Shown here one piece after another: positions 47,088-59,000 of a DNA stretch of 64,000 bases. This DNA is from Mycobacterium lepromatosis (GTDB lineage: Bacteria > Actinomycetota > Actinomycetes > Mycobacteriales > Mycobacteriaceae), in the NCBI RefSeq assembly GCF_000975265.2, contig NZ_CP083405.1:124001-188000 (forward strand). Reading direction: 5' to 3'. Positions within the stretch are counted from its first letter, which is position 1; each line of letters begins with the position of its first letter. The notes under the pieces were generated by a model that saw nothing but the letters and a program-made list of their open reading frames with translations, was not told the origin of the DNA and did no database searches. The position numbers were made by a program, and so were the translations under genes.

Positions 47088-48344
47088 TCAGCTCAGCCGG
47101 GTTGTTCCTATGACCACGCCTGCGCTGGGAAGCCGCGTCAACAGCGCATCACCCATCGCCGCGGCGGGAGTAAGCACACCCCGCAGCTCGGAAAGCCGAT
47201 CGCGATCGAGCGCCAGTGTCAGACCACTTGCGGCAAGCAGCCCCGCTGTCGACTTGTACGCGTCAACGTTGTGCGCGAAAGTTGCCATATAGCGTGCACC
47301 AGTCGTTGTCGTGGTGTACGTCTCGAACGTGTATTGACCCCGCTCCTGAGTTTTTCGGCTTGGACCGCTGCCTGGTTTGGGGGTGACGCGTTCCACGAAC
47401 CTTCGGGGTAATCGGTTGAAATACCTATTTCCCAAGCCGATGGCACCAGCCACAACACTGGTGACAGCCGCAGAAGCGACCGGTGCCGCCCACGATTTGC
47501 CCAGACTCATCGTCTCCGAGTATCGGAATTGCCGACCATAAGACCAATCCTGTAATGCATTGCTACGCCGAACAATTCGAGTGTTGAATGGGCCTTGAAT
47601 AAATCCGCCGGTCCAGAAGCCGGCAAGTTCGGGGGCCAGATCACTTCCTCGATGCCGGGGAAAGTCCGGCTGCGGACCCAGCTCGGGTTCGGCGTCTCGG
47701 TCCGTGGTCAGAGTATATGGGTCGGTGACGAGCCGAAGGGCCTCAGGATTGTTGGATGTAGTCCGCATTGCCTCCGAATATGTTGCAACCGAGCCACCGG
47801 AGACCCAGTACTGAGAGATCGAGCGAAGCACAAGGTGAGTGTCGCAGAGTTCACCGGTGCCGTCTTCGATTGCCCGGCGGTACAGCTGGTAGACGTTTAG
47901 ATCCGAAGGGATCGAATCGAATCCGCACGCAAGGATTATCCGAGCGCCAGTGGCGGCGGCTTGTTTGTGGTACAAATCGATACTGTTCCGACAGAACATC
48001 AGTTCGCCAGTCAAGTCGGCATAGTCCGTTCCAGCTTTCGCACAGGCCGCCACCAGCGGCAGGCCGTAGCGCATATAGGGCCCAACAGTTGTCAGCACCA
48101 CCTGGGTTCGGGCCGCCATCGCCTCGAGCGTCGACGGTTGCGACGCGTCGGCTACGATCAGCGGCCAGTCCTGTGCGGTTGGGCCCAACAGTGCCCGCAC
48201 GTTCCGTAACCGTTCGCTTGACCGGCCGGCCAGCGCGATCCGTGCAGTGGATTCGCTAAGTGCGAGGTGTTCGGCTGTCAACTTGCCAGAGAAGCCAGTA
48301 GCCCCGTACAAGACGATGTCGAACTCACGCTTATCTGGCCTCAT
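47088..48344 (-). CDS. Trans-acting enoyl reductase of phthiocerol/phenolphthiocerol synthesis (Rv2953 orthologue)
   Basis: 418-aa protein of the saccharopine-dehydrogenase-like family. N-terminal Rossmann segment FDIVLYGATGFSGKLTAEHL (about 8-27), IALAGRSSERL, and IILACGFDSIPSDLNVY. The M. tuberculosis orthologue supplies in trans the enoyl reduction missing from PpsD during phthiocerol chain building. The membrane-like segment near 290-305 is typical. Convergent with the second rhamnosyltransferase (257 bases between) and followed upstream by the O-methyltransferase gene in the same direction (39 bases). Confidence 0.95.
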   Translation of the reverse strand: MRPDKREFDIVLYGATGFSGKLTAEHLALSESTARIALAGRSSERLRNVRALLGPTAQDWPLIVADASQPSTLEAMAARTQVVLTTVGPYMRYGLPLVAACAKAGTDYADLTGELMFCRNSIDLYHKQAAATGARIILACGFDSIPSDLNVYQLYRRAIEDGTGELCDTHLVLRSISQYWVSGGSVATYSEAMRTTSNNPEALRLVTDPYTLTTDRDAEPELGPQPDFPRHRGSDLAPELAGFWTGGFIQGPFNTRIVRRSNALQDWSYGRQFRYSETMSLGKSWAAPVASAAVTSVVAGAIGLGNRYFNRLPRRFVERVTPKPGSGPSRKTQERGQYTFETYTTTTTGARYMATFAHNVDAYKSTAGLLAASGLTLALDRDRLSELRGVLTPAAAMGDALLTRLPSAGVVIGTTRLS

Positions 48345-48383
48345 CCGGGTGACATTACCCGAGTGCTTGCCATCGACGCCGCC

Positions 48384-49196
48384 TCAGTCCTTGGCGAAGG
48401 AGTACATCCGATATGACAGCTCCCCGCCCTCCAGGTAGCGGGAAAGCTGCGTGCCTTGCACGCCAATGAATTCGCGGCCAGCGAAGCGCAGGAAGGTCGG
48501 CAGATGGCGATCGACTAGGTCTCGCGATTTTTGTGAATTGACATCAATGCCGCGAAGGACCTCGGCATTGATTTCTCTCTGTGAAAGTTGTCGCAACCGG
48601 CTATCGGCGAGGTCAACTTCCCATGCAGCGACCTGATTGCTGGGACGCAGGTCAGCGTAGACGAAGTACCCTCCTGGGCACAGCACGCGAACCACCTCGG
48701 CAAGAAAGCGTGGAAAGTGCGGGTAGCAGTGCGAGGCTTCGATATTGAGTACTACGTCGAAGGATTCATTGTCGAAGGGCAGGTTTTCGGCGTTCCCTCG
48801 CACAAATTCCAACCCTGGCAGCTGGTGTAGCTTTTGGCACAGCTTGATGCCTGCCGCATTCAAGTCCAGCCCAGTGTAGGAGGCTGGGTGCAAGGTGCGG
48901 GTGAGGTACGAGGCCCCGCCGCCGTGGCCGCAACTAACTTCCAGTATTCGTTTGCCGCTCAGATTGACCTGGGTCGCCGTGCGATGGTAGAGGTTGATGT
49001 GGGCTCGGTTAGGCTCGTCAGATGCCTCTAGGGGCAAAGCCATCGGCGGATCTTCTTCATAAGCCCAGTTGATGAACATAACCTCGTCGGTACCAAGTTT
49101 ATGTGTCATTAGCGGATACCAGAACCTCCAAACCCTCTTGTATATGGAGGTACTGCCTGCGCCGGCTAGAAAGCTATGGGTTCGTGTAAAGGCCAT
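48384..49196 (-). CDS. Phthiotriol/phenolphthiotriol O-methyltransferase (Rv2952 orthologue)
   Basis: 270-aa SAM-dependent methyltransferase that methylates the hydroxyl left after keto reduction, giving phthiocerol or phenolphthiocerol dimycocerosates. Motif [16 protein letters not shown] (residues 84-98), [11 protein letters not shown] (motif II) and [16 protein letters not shown], then [14 protein letters not shown]. The start at 49196 (MAFTRTH) gives the length of the M. tuberculosis protein; the open frame runs six codons further up. Divergent from the ketoreductase gene, 167 bases apart, so they probably share a promoter region; the two act in consecutive steps. Confidence 0.95.
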   Translation of the reverse strand: MAFTRTHSFLAGAGSTSIYKRVWRFWYPLMTHKLGTDEVMFINWAYEEDPPMALPLEASDEPNRAHINLYHRTATQVNLSGKRILEVSCGHGGGASYLTRTLHPASYTGLDLNAAGIKLCQKLHQLPGLEFVRGNAENLPFDNESFDVVLNIEASHCYPHFPRFLAEVVRVLCPGGYFVYADLRPSNQVAAWEVDLADSRLRQLSQREINAEVLRGIDVNSQKSRDLVDRHLPTFLRFAGREFIGVQGTQLSRYLEGGELSYRMYSFAKD

Positions 49197-49363
49197 GGGT
49201 AAGGAGTATGGCAAAAACTCTGGGTCACTGCCATGGCACGTGGCGTGAGTTCGCCGCCGAGGCGTTGTTGGAATGCCTGAGCGCAGGAAGCGGCTGTCGC
49301 TGCGGTAGTGTCGTCGGCATGACGTTAGTCGACAGCACGGAAGTTGAATGGGGACAATAAGCC

Positions 49364-50512
49364 GTGACTGGATTTCGTTTCGGCTTTGTTGATGCGCTTG
49401 TGCATACGCTGTTTCCGCCGAGCCTGCCGGCGCGGGCCAGTATCTTGTCCGGTGCAGTCTTGGGTGCTGATTCTTACTGGGTCGGCGATCATTTGAACGC
49501 GCTGGTGCCGCGTTCAGTCGCGACGCCTGAATATCTCGGAGTTGCGGCGAAGCTGGTACCCAAGATCGACGCCAACTATGAGCCGTGGACTATGTTGGGA
49601 AACCTCGCCGCTGGGAGTCGGCTCAACCGCCTGCGACTAGGTGTGTGCGTGACCGACGCTGGTCGCCGCAATCCAGCAGTCACGGCCCAAGCCGCTGCGA
49701 CTCTGCATCTGCTTACCCGGGGTAAAGCCATACTTGGTATCGGTGTTGGGGAGCGTGAAGGCAACGAACCTTACGGCGTAGAGTGGACCAAGCCGGTTGC
49801 GCGGTTCGAAGAAGCTTTGGCTACAATTCGCGCGTTGTGGGATTCAAACGGGGAGCTGGTTTCGCGTGAATCTCAATTTTTTCCTTTACATAACGCCTTG
49901 TTCGATCTTCCGCCATATCGAGGGAAATGGCCCGAAATCTGGGTCGCGGCACACGGGTCGCGGATGCTGCGGGCCACTGGACGCTACGCCGACGCCTGGA
50001 TTCCGATTGTTTTGGTTCGTCCCACCGACTATACTCGTGCACTTGAAGCTGTGCGTACCGCGGCATCCGACGCCGGACGTGACCCAATGTCTATTACTCC
50101 TGCGGCGGTGCGCGGCATCATCACTGGCCAGACTCGCGATGACGTGGATGAGGCGTTGGACTCTGTCCTCGTGAAAATGACCGCGCTCGGAGTACCTGGG
50201 GAAGCCTGGGCGCGCCACGGCGTTGAGCATCCAATGGGAGCCGATTTCTCTGGTGTGCAGGACATCATTCCTCAAACCATAGATGAGGAGACAGTTCTGT
50301 CATATACGGCTAAAGTCCCGGCCGCGCTTGTGAAAGAAGTCCTTTTTAGTGGGACGCCCGAGGAGGTCATCGATCAAGTAGCGGAATGGCGCGATCACGG
50401 CCTGAGATATCTGGTAGTTATCAATGGCAGTCTGGTTAATCCGAGTTTACGCAAGACTGTTTCGGTGCTCTTGCCGCACGCCAGGGTACTGCGTGGACTC
50501 AAGAAGCTATGA
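49364..50512 (+). CDS. F420-dependent phthiodiolone/phenolphthiodiolone ketoreductase (Rv2951c orthologue)
   Basis: 382-aa luciferase-like (LLM class) flavin/F420 oxidoreductase. TIM-barrel pattern with an early [51 protein letters not shown] and [19 protein letters not shown], which is the F420-phosphate region of the family. It reduces phthiodiolone to phthiotriol, the substrate for the methyltransferase at 48384. GTG start at 49364. No clear Shine-Dalgarno. Followed by 734 bases without a gene before fadD29, a larger gap than expected from M. tuberculosis. Confidence 0.95.
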   Translation: MTGFRFGFVDALVHTLFPPSLPARASILSGAVLGADSYWVGDHLNALVPRSVATPEYLGVAAKLVPKIDANYEPWTMLGNLAAGSRLNRLRLGVCVTDAGRRNPAVTAQAAATLHLLTRGKAILGIGVGEREGNEPYGVEWTKPVARFEEALATIRALWDSNGELVSRESQFFPLHNALFDLPPYRGKWPEIWVAAHGSRMLRATGRYADAWIPIVLVRPTDYTRALEAVRTAASDAGRDPMSITPAAVRGIITGQTRDDVDEALDSVLVKMTALGVPGEAWARHGVEHPMGADFSGVQDIIPQTIDEETVLSYTAKVPAALVKEVLFSGTPEEVIDQVAEWRDHGLRYLVVINGSLVNPSLRKTVSVLLPHARVLRGLKKL

Positions 50513-51246
50513 TATGCGCCATTATGGGTGAAAATGCCGGTAGTTTGACCTAGTTTCTTGAGCGCGCCAACAACGACCAGTGGCAGTTCTTTCGGCTTAT
50601 TAAGCCTAGGACTCAAGCATGTTCTCAAGAGCATAGCCAATTAACTTTAGCCCGACATTACTAATCCGGTCCAGGCTACCGACTTACGTGTAATCTGTGC
50701 ACATAAGGCGTTTGCTGAAGCTCACGAAGTATGAGCTTGGTCACTTTCGTTGCGCGAGTGGGAACGACTGGTAAAGGCGCATTGTTCTCTGCCGCAACGG
50801 ATTTGCTGCGATTCGTGCGAGTGTATGACGCGCTGCACCGCGTGGCCCGGCCAATCATGATTCTGGCGTCATGACTTGATCTCGTGACGTGTGTTCCGCC
50901 AGAATCAGTCACGAGACCGGATCGATAGGGTGTCAACGCGGACGCCATACTGCCTTCGATGCGATCAACAGGTCGATCTCGAAGGCTAGATCACTAGGAC
51001 GGGCTAAGCTGGCCCCAAACCTGTATCACACAAACTCGGGGTTCTGTTAGCGCTGATGCTGTGCAGGGTAATCAGCTTAGTTGTTTCGGCAAAAAGCCAC
51101 GTCCTTTACCTCGCTATCGTGGGACCTCATCAGATTTCGCGTCGCGGAGCCGGGCGAAGTACGAATCGTCTATGCATCGACTCGGATTCGAGGACACGGT
51201 AGCGAAACGGTCGTACCTTCTTGCCGTGAAGAGCCGAAGGATCATC
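50513..51246. other. Spacer upstream of fadD29, probable operon promoter region
   Basis: 734 bases with no gene I can support; a minus-strand open frame (50676-50948) is Arg/Ser/Thr-rich and resembles nothing known to me. The reading frame of fadD29 stays open back to 51061, but that sequence has no family similarity. Inferred to contain the promoter of the fadD29-lppX run. Confidence 0.5.
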
Positions 51247-53094
51247 ATGAAAGCGAACGTGTCATTTCACGTTGGGGGTGAGGTGGCAACGCAGCCTGCG
51301 CCGGGCACGGCTGAGCAAACGGGACAACCGGTCAACGGGACTGCAACGCGATTCGCGATAAGTGAGTCGATGCTCACCGATCTGTTGCAGAAAGCAGCCA
51401 GCCAGTTCCCCAATCGCGCGGCGTACAAGTTCATCGACTATGACGTGGATCCAGCGGGGTTTACCGAAACTCTCACATGGTGGCAGGTCTATAGACGCTC
51501 GATGAGCGTGGCGGACGAGCTTAGGATCTACGCGTCGGACGGCGATCGGGTCGCTATATTGGCTCCGCAGGGGCTTGAATACATCGTTGCCTTTATGGGC
51601 GCGCTGCATGCAGGTCTCATCGCTGTTCCTCTTCCCGCGCCTCAATTTGGCATTCATGACGAACGAATTTCTGCAGCATTGCGGGATTCCTTGCCCAGCG
51701 TCATTATTACGACATCGGCGGCCATCGCTGAGGTCACAAAATATGCGTTACATGTACGCTCTGCACCGGTAGTCGTGGCGGTAGACGTGCTGGACCTGGA
51801 CTCTCCACGAGAGCTCGATCCGAGTCGGTATACGCATCCAAGTACAGCATATCTACAGTACACATCGGGGTCCACCCGCGCACCGGCTGGTGTTATCGTT
51901 TCGCATAAGAACGTCATCACCAACTGTGTGCAGCTAATGTCTGACTACTTGGGGGATATAGAGAAGGTTCCGTCAACTGCTGTCTCGTGGTTGCCGTTTT
52001 ACCACGACATGGGGTTGATTCTCGGCGTCGTTCTCCCGATGATCAATCAAGACACTGCAGTGTTATTGAGTCCGATGGCATTTTTGCAACGACCGGCTCG
52101 CTGGATGCAATTACTGGCCAAATATCGCGGCCAGATTTCCTGTGCGCCGAATTTTGGTTTCGAATTAGCGGTGCGCAGAACGTCAGATGACGATATGGCT
52201 GGACTTGATCTCGGGCATGTGCGGGCGATCGCCACTGGGGCCGAACGAGTAAACGCCGCGACGCTCCAGCGTTTTACCGACCGGTTTGCCCGCTTCAACC
52301 TCGACGAGACGGCAATTCGACCGTCATACGGACTTGCTGAGGCGACGGTGTACGTGGCTACGGCCGGGCCAGGACGTCCACCTAAAAGCATCTGTTTCGA
52401 CTACCAGCACTTGTCGGCCGGTAAGGCTAAGCGCAGTGACAGCGCCGCGGGTGATGGTGTGAACTTGGTCAGTTACGGTGTGCCGCGAGCGTCGGTACTG
52501 CGGATTGTCGACCCCGATACCAGGATTGAGAACCCGGAGGGGACGGTCGGGGAAATCTGGGTACAGGGGGACAACGTCGCTAGTGGTTATTGGCGCAACC
52601 CCGAAAACACTGAGCGGACGTTCGGTGGAAAACTTGTTAATCCTTCGCCTGGTACACCAGACGGCCCGTGGCTGCGAACCGAAGACCTCGGCGTCATTTT
52701 TGAAGGCGAACTGTTCATAACGGGTCGGATCAAGGATCTCTTGGTCGTGGATGGGTCCAACCACTATCCGGATGACATCGAGGCGACAATCCAGGAAATC
52801 ACCGGTGGTCGGGTCGTGGCTATAGCTGTTCCGGATGAGTGCACTGAGCAGTTGGTCACCATCATCGAACTCACAAAGTGGGGTTACGCGGATTGTGATG
52901 CGATGGACAAGCTGTGTACGGTCAAACGTGAGGTCACCTCCGCGGTATCCAAGTCGCACCGGGTGCGCGTCGCGGACGTCGTTATCGTGGCTCCGGGTTC
53001 AATTCCCGTTACCACTAGCGGCAAGGTTCGACGTGCAGCTTGTGTCGAGCGTTATCTAAACCACGAATTCAACCGTCTAGACGCTACGGAATGA
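51247..53094 (+). CDS. fadD29: Long-chain fatty acyl-AMP ligase FadD29
   Basis: 615-aa acyl-AMP ligase (FAAL) that adenylates p-hydroxyphenylalkanoates and hands them to PpsA, linking Pks15/1 products to phenolphthiocerol. Motifs: YTSGSTRAPAG (about 205-215), VSWLPFYHDMGLILG, RPSYGLAEATVYV, and the C-terminal hinge LRTEDLGVIFEGELFITGRIKD. The end TTSGKVRR keeps the catalytic Lys. The extra FAAL insertion between the hinge and the C-terminal domain is present. I chose the ATG at 51247, preceded by GAAGGA, because the M. tuberculosis protein starts MKTNSSFH. First gene of a rightward run ending in lppX. Confidence 0.95.
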   Translation: MKANVSFHVGGEVATQPAPGTAEQTGQPVNGTATRFAISESMLTDLLQKAASQFPNRAAYKFIDYDVDPAGFTETLTWWQVYRRSMSVADELRIYASDGDRVAILAPQGLEYIVAFMGALHAGLIAVPLPAPQFGIHDERISAALRDSLPSVIITTSAAIAEVTKYALHVRSAPVVVAVDVLDLDSPRELDPSRYTHPSTAYLQYTSGSTRAPAGVIVSHKNVITNCVQLMSDYLGDIEKVPSTAVSWLPFYHDMGLILGVVLPMINQDTAVLLSPMAFLQRPARWMQLLAKYRGQISCAPNFGFELAVRRTSDDDMAGLDLGHVRAIATGAERVNAATLQRFTDRFARFNLDETAIRPSYGLAEATVYVATAGPGRPPKSICFDYQHLSAGKAKRSDSAAGDGVNLVSYGVPRASVLRIVDPDTRIENPEGTVGEIWVQGDNVASGYWRNPENTERTFGGKLVNPSPGTPDGPWLRTEDLGVIFEGELFITGRIKDLLVVDGSNHYPDDIEATIQEITGGRVVAIAVPDECTEQLVTIIELTKWGYADCDAMDKLCTVKREVTSAVSKSHRVRVADVVIVAPGSIPVTTSGKVRRAACVERYLNHEFNRLDATE

Positions 53095-53139
53095 ATGTAC
53101 ACGTATGTGGTTTTTGTCCACTTAACCCCGGGATGAGAA

Positions 53140-53772
53140 ATGACCAATCGTACTCTGTCTAGGGAAGAAATCCGAAAGCTCGATCGCGACCTTCGGATAC
53201 TTGTCGCAACGAATGGTACCCTCACGCGGGTTCTCAACGTAGTTACTAACGAAGAGATCATCGTTGATATTATCAATCAACAAATTCTTGATGCAGCGCC
53301 GAAAGTACCTGAATTAGAGAATTCGGAAATTGGTCGGGTTCTTCAGCGTGACATCTTGCTTAAAGGCCGGAAATCAGGAAGACTATTCGTCGCTGCGGAA
53401 TCATTGATTGCCACTGATGTGCTACCTCCTGAAATTACGACGTACTTGACAAATACCCACCAGCCTATCGGCGAAATTATGGCAGCAAGCCGCATCGAGA
53501 CCTATAAAGAGGACGCTCGGGTCTGGATAGGGGATGTACCGTGTTGGCTCACGGATTACGGATATGGGGATTTACCAAAGAGAGCTGTCGGTCGCCGATA
53601 CAGACTTATAGCTGGAGGTCAACCAGTCATTATTACTACCGAGTATTTTCTTCGAAGTGTATTCCAAGACATTCCGCGTCAAGAACCCGATCGTTGCCAG
53701 TATTCAAACGACATCGACATCAAGAGTGGAGATCACTTTGTCCTTCATGGTCGAGTCCTTAAAAATCTCTAG
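53140..53772 (+). CDS. Chorismate pyruvate-lyase (Rv2949c orthologue)
   Basis: 210-aa member of the UbiC-like chorismate lyase family of mycobacteria. It removes pyruvate from chorismate to give p-hydroxybenzoate, the starter of phenolic glycolipids. Pattern LDRDLRILVATNGTLTRVLN, GRVLQRDILLKG, LFVAAESLIA and IGEIMAASRIETYKE, then a C-terminal RRYRLIAGGQPVIITTEYFL strand containing the expected product-site residues. About ten residues longer than the M. tuberculosis protein at the C-terminus. ATG 45 bases after fadD29; 138 bases of non-coding sequence follow before fadD22. Confidence 0.94.
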   Translation: MTNRTLSREEIRKLDRDLRILVATNGTLTRVLNVVTNEEIIVDIINQQILDAAPKVPELENSEIGRVLQRDILLKGRKSGRLFVAAESLIATDVLPPEITTYLTNTHQPIGEIMAASRIETYKEDARVWIGDVPCWLTDYGYGDLPKRAVGRRYRLIAGGQPVIITTEYFLRSVFQDIPRQEPDRCQYSNDIDIKSGDHFVLHGRVLKNL

Positions 53773-53910
53773 TGCTGACAATGTCAGATTACAGTTCTCG
53801 AGTCTGTGGAATGAAATTGCTTTGTGCATTGCGACACCAAGTAGATTTTTGTTCGTTCGACAAGCCAGAAAGAGTATAAATTTAGAGCTGCCTAGGGTGG
53901 TTATCCGATA

Positions 53911-56034
53911 ATGCGGAGTGAAAACCTGGCAGCACTACTCGCTCAACAGGCAGCAGAAGCGGGATGGTACGACAAGCCTGCCTACTTTGCGCCGGACGTC
54001 GTGACTCATGGTCAGATTCATAACGGTGCGTTACGTCTTGGAAAAGTGCTGAAAGACCGCGGCCTTTCGGCGGGAGATCGCGTTCTGTTGTGTCTCCCTG
54101 ATTCGCCAGACCTAGTCCAGCTATTGCTGGCCTGTCTGGCTCGCGGGATCATGGCGTTCCTAACGAATCCGGAGCTCCATCGCGACGACTACGCGTTTCG
54201 GGAACGCGACACCACAGCGGCGCTTGTCATCACAAATGGTCCGCTCTGCGATCGGTTTCAACCGTCGAACGTGCTAGAAGCTGCTGAACTGTTGTCCGCG
54301 GCGGCCCAAGTCGAGGTCGAGCCGAGCGACTACGAACCTGTGAGTGGTGATATGCATGCGTTCGCTACGTACACATCCGGCACTACGGGTCCGCCAAAGG
54401 CGGCGATTCATCGGCACGCCGATCCGTTCACGTTCGTCGACGCGATGTGTCGTCAAGCATTGCGGCTCACTCCTCAAGATATCGGGCTATGTAGCGCCCG
54501 CATGTATTTTGCTTATGGCCTAGGCAATTCGGTCTGGTTTCCGCTCGCGACAGGCGGGTCCGCAGTCATAAATTCAGTGCCGGTCAGTGCGGAATCTGCC
54601 GCCATACTAAGTATGCGATTCGAGCCATCTGTGCTTTACGGTGTACCAAGTTTCTTTGCAAGAGTTGTCGGCGCATGTTCCCCGGACTCTTTCCGATCGC
54701 TGCGTTGTGTGGTATCCGCAGGAGAGGCTCTTGAGCCGGCTCTCGCCGAGCGGCTCGTGGAATTCTTTGGCGGTATTCCCGTTCTGGACGGAATTGGATC
54801 TTCGGAGGTTGGCCAGACATTCGTATCGAATAGTGTTGATGAATGGCGTGTGGGGACTCTAGGAAAGGTTCTTCCACCTTACGAGATTCGCGTTGTAACG
54901 CCGGATGGGGCAACCGCTGGGCCTGGGGTTGAGGGGGACCTATGGGTCCGCGGACCATCGGTTGCACATGCCTATTGGAATCGTTCTGATTCGCCCCTGG
55001 AGAATGACGATTGGCTGAACACGCAGGATAGGGTATGTATCGACGGTGACGGATGGGTTACGTACGGTTGCCGTGCGGATGACACGGAAATCGTCGGAGG
55101 CGTCAACATTAATCCACGGGAGGTTGAGCGGCTCATTATTGAGGCCGACGCCGTGGCGGAGGCCGCGGTTGTTGGAGTAAGGGAGTCTACCGGCGCGTCT
55201 ACGCTGCAGGCGTTTCTGGTTCCGGCGAGCGGTGCGTTCATTGATGAGTCGATTATGCGAGATGTCCACCGGCGATTGCTTACCCAACTAACTGCTTTCA
55301 AGGTGCCGCATAGATTTGCTATTATCGAGCGGCTTCCGCGATCTGCGAACGGGAAAGTGTTACGTAACGCGCTTCGTGCCGAGAGTCCAACGAAACCGAT
55401 TTGGGAACTTTCGTTGACCGAGCCTCAGTCCGACACAAAGGCACAGCTTGACGGTTGGTCGGCATCGAACGCGCAGGGTGCTGTGAGACATGCTGTCGGA
55501 GCGACGCTCAAACAGCGGTTGTCTGCTTTGCAGCAAGAACGTGAGCGGCTGGTCGTGGAGGCCGTTTGTGCGGAGGCCGTTAAGATGTTGGGGGAGTCGG
55601 ATCCTGGGTTGATCAATCGGGATCTCGCCTTCTCGGATCTGGGTTTTGATTCGCAAATGACAGTTACGCTGTGTAATCGATTGGCGGCAGTTACCGGCCT
55701 GCCCCTGCCTGAGACGGTCGGGTGGGATTACGGCTCGATATCGGGACTTTCCCGGTATTTGGAGGCTGAATTGTCCGGTGCGCGCAGTCGGGTGGGAACG
55801 CCTCTTCCAGTGAATTCCGGAGCGAAGGGCCGCTCGCCAATCGACGAGGAGTTGAAGAGAATCGAAGAGATGGTGGTGGCGATCGGAGCCAGCGAGAAAC
55901 AGCGCGTAGCTGATCGTTTGCGTGCCCTGCTGGGGATCATCGTCGACGGAGAAGCTGATTTGAGCAAGCGGATCCAGGCTGCCTCGACTGCTGACGAAAT
56001 TTTCCAGCTAATCGATTCTGAGTTTTGTGAATAA
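53911..56034 (+). CDS. fadD22: p-Hydroxybenzoyl-AMP ligase/carrier protein FadD22
   Basis: 707-aa two-domain protein that activates p-hydroxybenzoate with ATP and loads it on its own carrier domain for transfer to Pks15/1. The N-terminal ANL domain has [16 protein letters not shown] (from about 154), [18 protein letters not shown] and [11 protein letters not shown], and RSANGKVLR with the catalytic Lys. The C-terminal aryl-carrier domain has [11 protein letters not shown], phosphopantetheine Ser at residue 581. The C-terminal tail (about 640-707) is helical and might dock with Pks15/1, whose start codon is 22 bases downstream. Orthologue of Rv2948c. Confidence 0.96.
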   Translation: MRSENLAALLAQQAAEAGWYDKPAYFAPDVVTHGQIHNGALRLGKVLKDRGLSAGDRVLLCLPDSPDLVQLLLACLARGIMAFLTNPELHRDDYAFRERDTTAALVITNGPLCDRFQPSNVLEAAELLSAAAQVEVEPSDYEPVSGDMHAFATYTSGTTGPPKAAIHRHADPFTFVDAMCRQALRLTPQDIGLCSARMYFAYGLGNSVWFPLATGGSAVINSVPVSAESAAILSMRFEPSVLYGVPSFFARVVGACSPDSFRSLRCVVSAGEALEPALAERLVEFFGGIPVLDGIGSSEVGQTFVSNSVDEWRVGTLGKVLPPYEIRVVTPDGATAGPGVEGDLWVRGPSVAHAYWNRSDSPLENDDWLNTQDRVCIDGDGWVTYGCRADDTEIVGGVNINPREVERLIIEADAVAEAAVVGVRESTGASTLQAFLVPASGAFIDESIMRDVHRRLLTQLTAFKVPHRFAIIERLPRSANGKVLRNALRAESPTKPIWELSLTEPQSDTKAQLDGWSASNAQGAVRHAVGATLKQRLSALQQERERLVVEAVCAEAVKMLGESDPGLINRDLAFSDLGFDSQMTVTLCNRLAAVTGLPLPETVGWDYGSISGLSRYLEAELSGARSRVGTPLPVNSGAKGRSPIDEELKRIEEMVVAIGASEKQRVADRLRALLGIIVDGEADLSKRIQAASTADEIFQLIDSEFCE

Positions 56035-56056
56035 TGATGAGGAGTGGTAACTGGCC

Positions 56057-59000
56057 ATGACTGCGAGTGTTGAAGGGGCCGACCAGCAGAGCGAAAAACT
56101 TATACGTTATCTCAAAAAGGTTGTTGTCGAACTTGACGAGACACGTGCTCGGTTACGGGAATACGAACAACGCGCTACAGAGCCGGTGGCGGTGATCGGG
56201 ATCGGGTGTCGGTTCCCAGGAGGCGTGGATAGTCCAGACAGGCTGTGGGATGTCGTTTCGGAGTGTCGCGATGTCGTGTCGGAGTTTCCAACGGATCGAG
56301 GTTGGAACGTCGATGCGCTGTTTGATCCCGATCCCGATGCGGAAGGCAAGACCTACACGCGATGGGGTGCGTTTTTAGACGACGCGGCCGGCTTTGACGC
56401 CGGGTTCTTTGGCATCGCCCCTAGCGAGGTGCTGGCGATGGATCCTCAGCAGCGATTGATACTGGAGGTTTCATGGGAGGCATTAGAGTACGCGGGGATT
56501 GACCCATTGTCGTTGCGCGGGTCCGCCACTGGAGTGTTTACTGGGATTTTCGCTCCGAGTTATGGCAGCAGGGACACTGGGGGACTACAGGGCTACGGAT
56601 TGACCGGCACCGCGGTGAGTGTGGCCTCGGGGCGCGTGTCATATGTGTTGGGGCTGGAGGGCCCGGCGGTATCGGTGGACACGGCGTGTTCGTCGTCGTT
56701 GGTAGCGATCCATTGGGCGATGTCGTCGTTGCGCTCAGGTGAGTGCGATTTGGCATTGGCCGGTGGGGTGACGGTGATGGGGTTACCGTCGATTTTTGTG
56801 GGCTTCAGTCGTCAGCGGGGGTTGGCTGCTGATGGGCGTTGTAAAGCGTTTGCGGGCGCGGCTGACGGTACTGGCTGGGGCGAAGGTGCCGGTGTGGTCG
56901 TGCTCGAGCGGCTCTCGGACGCACAACGATTGGGCCATACGGTGCTGGCGGTGGTGCGTGGTAGTGCGGTCAATCAGGATGGTGCGTCCAATGGGTTGAC
57001 TGCACCCAACGGGCTTGCCCAGCAACGCGTGATTCAGGCAGCGTTAACTAATGCAGGGCTGTCTTCGGCCGACGTGGATGTGGTCGAGGCACACGGAACT
57101 GCTACCACGTTAGGTGATCCTATCGAAGCGCAGGCATTGCTGGCCACTTATGGGCAGGGACGTCCGGCAGACCAGCCGTTATGGGTAGGTTCGATCAAGT
57201 CGAATATGGGCCACACTCAGGCTGCCGCGGGGGTGGCCGGGGTGATCAAGATGGTGCAAGCGATGCGTCACCACGTGATGCCGGCGACGCTGCATGTGGA
57301 TGAGCCTTCTCCGCGGGTGGATTGGACCACCGGCGCGGTGTCGGTGTTGACCGAGGCCCGGGATTGGTCGGTTGAAGGGCGTCCGCGCCGGGCGGGGGTG
57401 TCGTCGTTTGGGATCAGCGGCACCAACGCGCATGTGATCTTGGAAGAGGCTCCAGCTCCGGTTGAGGCGGGCGACAGCACTCCGGACCAGCCGCGATTGT
57501 CGGTAGTGCCCTGGGTGGTTTCGGGTAGATCGAAAGAGGCGTTGCTGGCGCAAGCGCGCCGATTGGCGTTCTATGTGCAGGCTGACCCGGAGTTGGATCC
57601 GGTCGATGTGGGGTGCGCTTTAGCGGCGCGTTCGGTATTTGAGCATAGAGCGGTGGTCGTCGGCGAAAGCCGTGAGCAACTAATCGCGGGGCTAGCTGGG
57701 CTCGCAGTGGGCGAGTCGGGCGCTGGTGTGACGATCGGTCAAGCAGCCCCGCTGGGCAAGACAGTGGTCGTGTTTCCTGGCCAGGGGGCGCAGCGCCTCG
57801 GGATGGGCCGGGAGTTGTACAGCCAGTTGCCAGTGTTTGCGGAGGCGTTCGATGCGGTAGCCGATGAGTTGGATCGGCATATGCGATTGCCGTTGCGTGA
57901 CGTTGTGTGGGGAGCCGACGCGGGTTTGCTTGACAGCACCGAGTTTGCTCAGCCGGCGTTGTTCGCGGTGGAGGTGGCGTTGTTCGCGGTGTTGCAGCAC
58001 TGGGGCCTGCGACCGGATTTTGTGATGGGGCACTCCATTGGGGAGTTGTCGGCGGCTTACGTGGCCGGAGTGTTGGCTCCTGCCGACGCGGCAATGCTGG
58101 TGGCGGCGCGAGGCCGGTTGATGCAGGCGTTGCCGGCAGGCGGCACGATGTGGGCGGTGGCTGCCTCGGAAGACGAGGTGGTATCGTTGCTAAGTGAGGG
58201 TGTTGGGATCGCTGCGATCAACGCGCCCGAATCGGTGGTAATCTCCGGTGTGCAGGCCGCGGTGAGCGCTATTGCGGATAAGTTCGCTGCGCAGGATCGG
58301 CGGGTTCATCAGCTGGCGGTTTCGCATGCTTTTCATTCGCCGTTAATGGAGCCGATGCTCGAGGAGTTTGTGCGCGTCGCGGCTCAGATTGAGGTGCGCA
58401 AGCCGCAGATTGGACTAGTGTCAAATGTGACGGGCGAGTTGGCTGGCCCTGATTTCGGTTCTCCGCAGTACTGGGGTGAGCACGTTAGCCGGGCGGTGCG
58501 TTTTGTCGACAGTGTCCGTCATTTGCAGACCCTGGGCGTGACCCACTTCATCGAGGCTGGCCCCGGCAGTGGTTTGATAGGCGCTATTGAGCAGTCCTTG
58601 GCTCCGGCTGAGGCGGTGGTGGTGTCGATACTGGGTAAAGACCGGCCTGAGCTGGCCTCGGTGCTTGGTGCTACCGGTCAGTTATTCGCCACTGGTGTGC
58701 CAGTGGAATGGGCTGCGGTGTTTGCCGGTTCAAATAGGCGGCGGGTGACGTTGCCCACCTATGCGTTCCAGCGCCGACGATTTTGGGAAACTCCGGGAGC
58801 GGATGGGACCGCCGCTGTGGCCGGTTTGGGCCTGGGCGCAACCGAACATGCGCTGTTGGGTGCGGTGGTCGAGCGACCCGATTCTGGCGGGGTGGTGTTG
58901 ACCGGCAGGTTATCGCTGGCGGATCAGCCGTGGTTGGCTGATCACGTGATTGGCGGGGTCGTGCTGTTTCCCGGTGCGGGTTTTGTCGAGTTGGTGATTC

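Noticed and set aside
51061..51246. Upstream extension of fadD29 by 62 codons
   Set aside because: No similarity to acyl-AMP ligases; the ATG at 51247 has a Shine-Dalgarno and the expected N-terminus.
53657..53911. Plus-strand frame bridging the chorismate lyase and fadD22
   Set aside because: It overlaps the lyase in another frame and has no start signal or similarity; the spacer is taken as non-coding.
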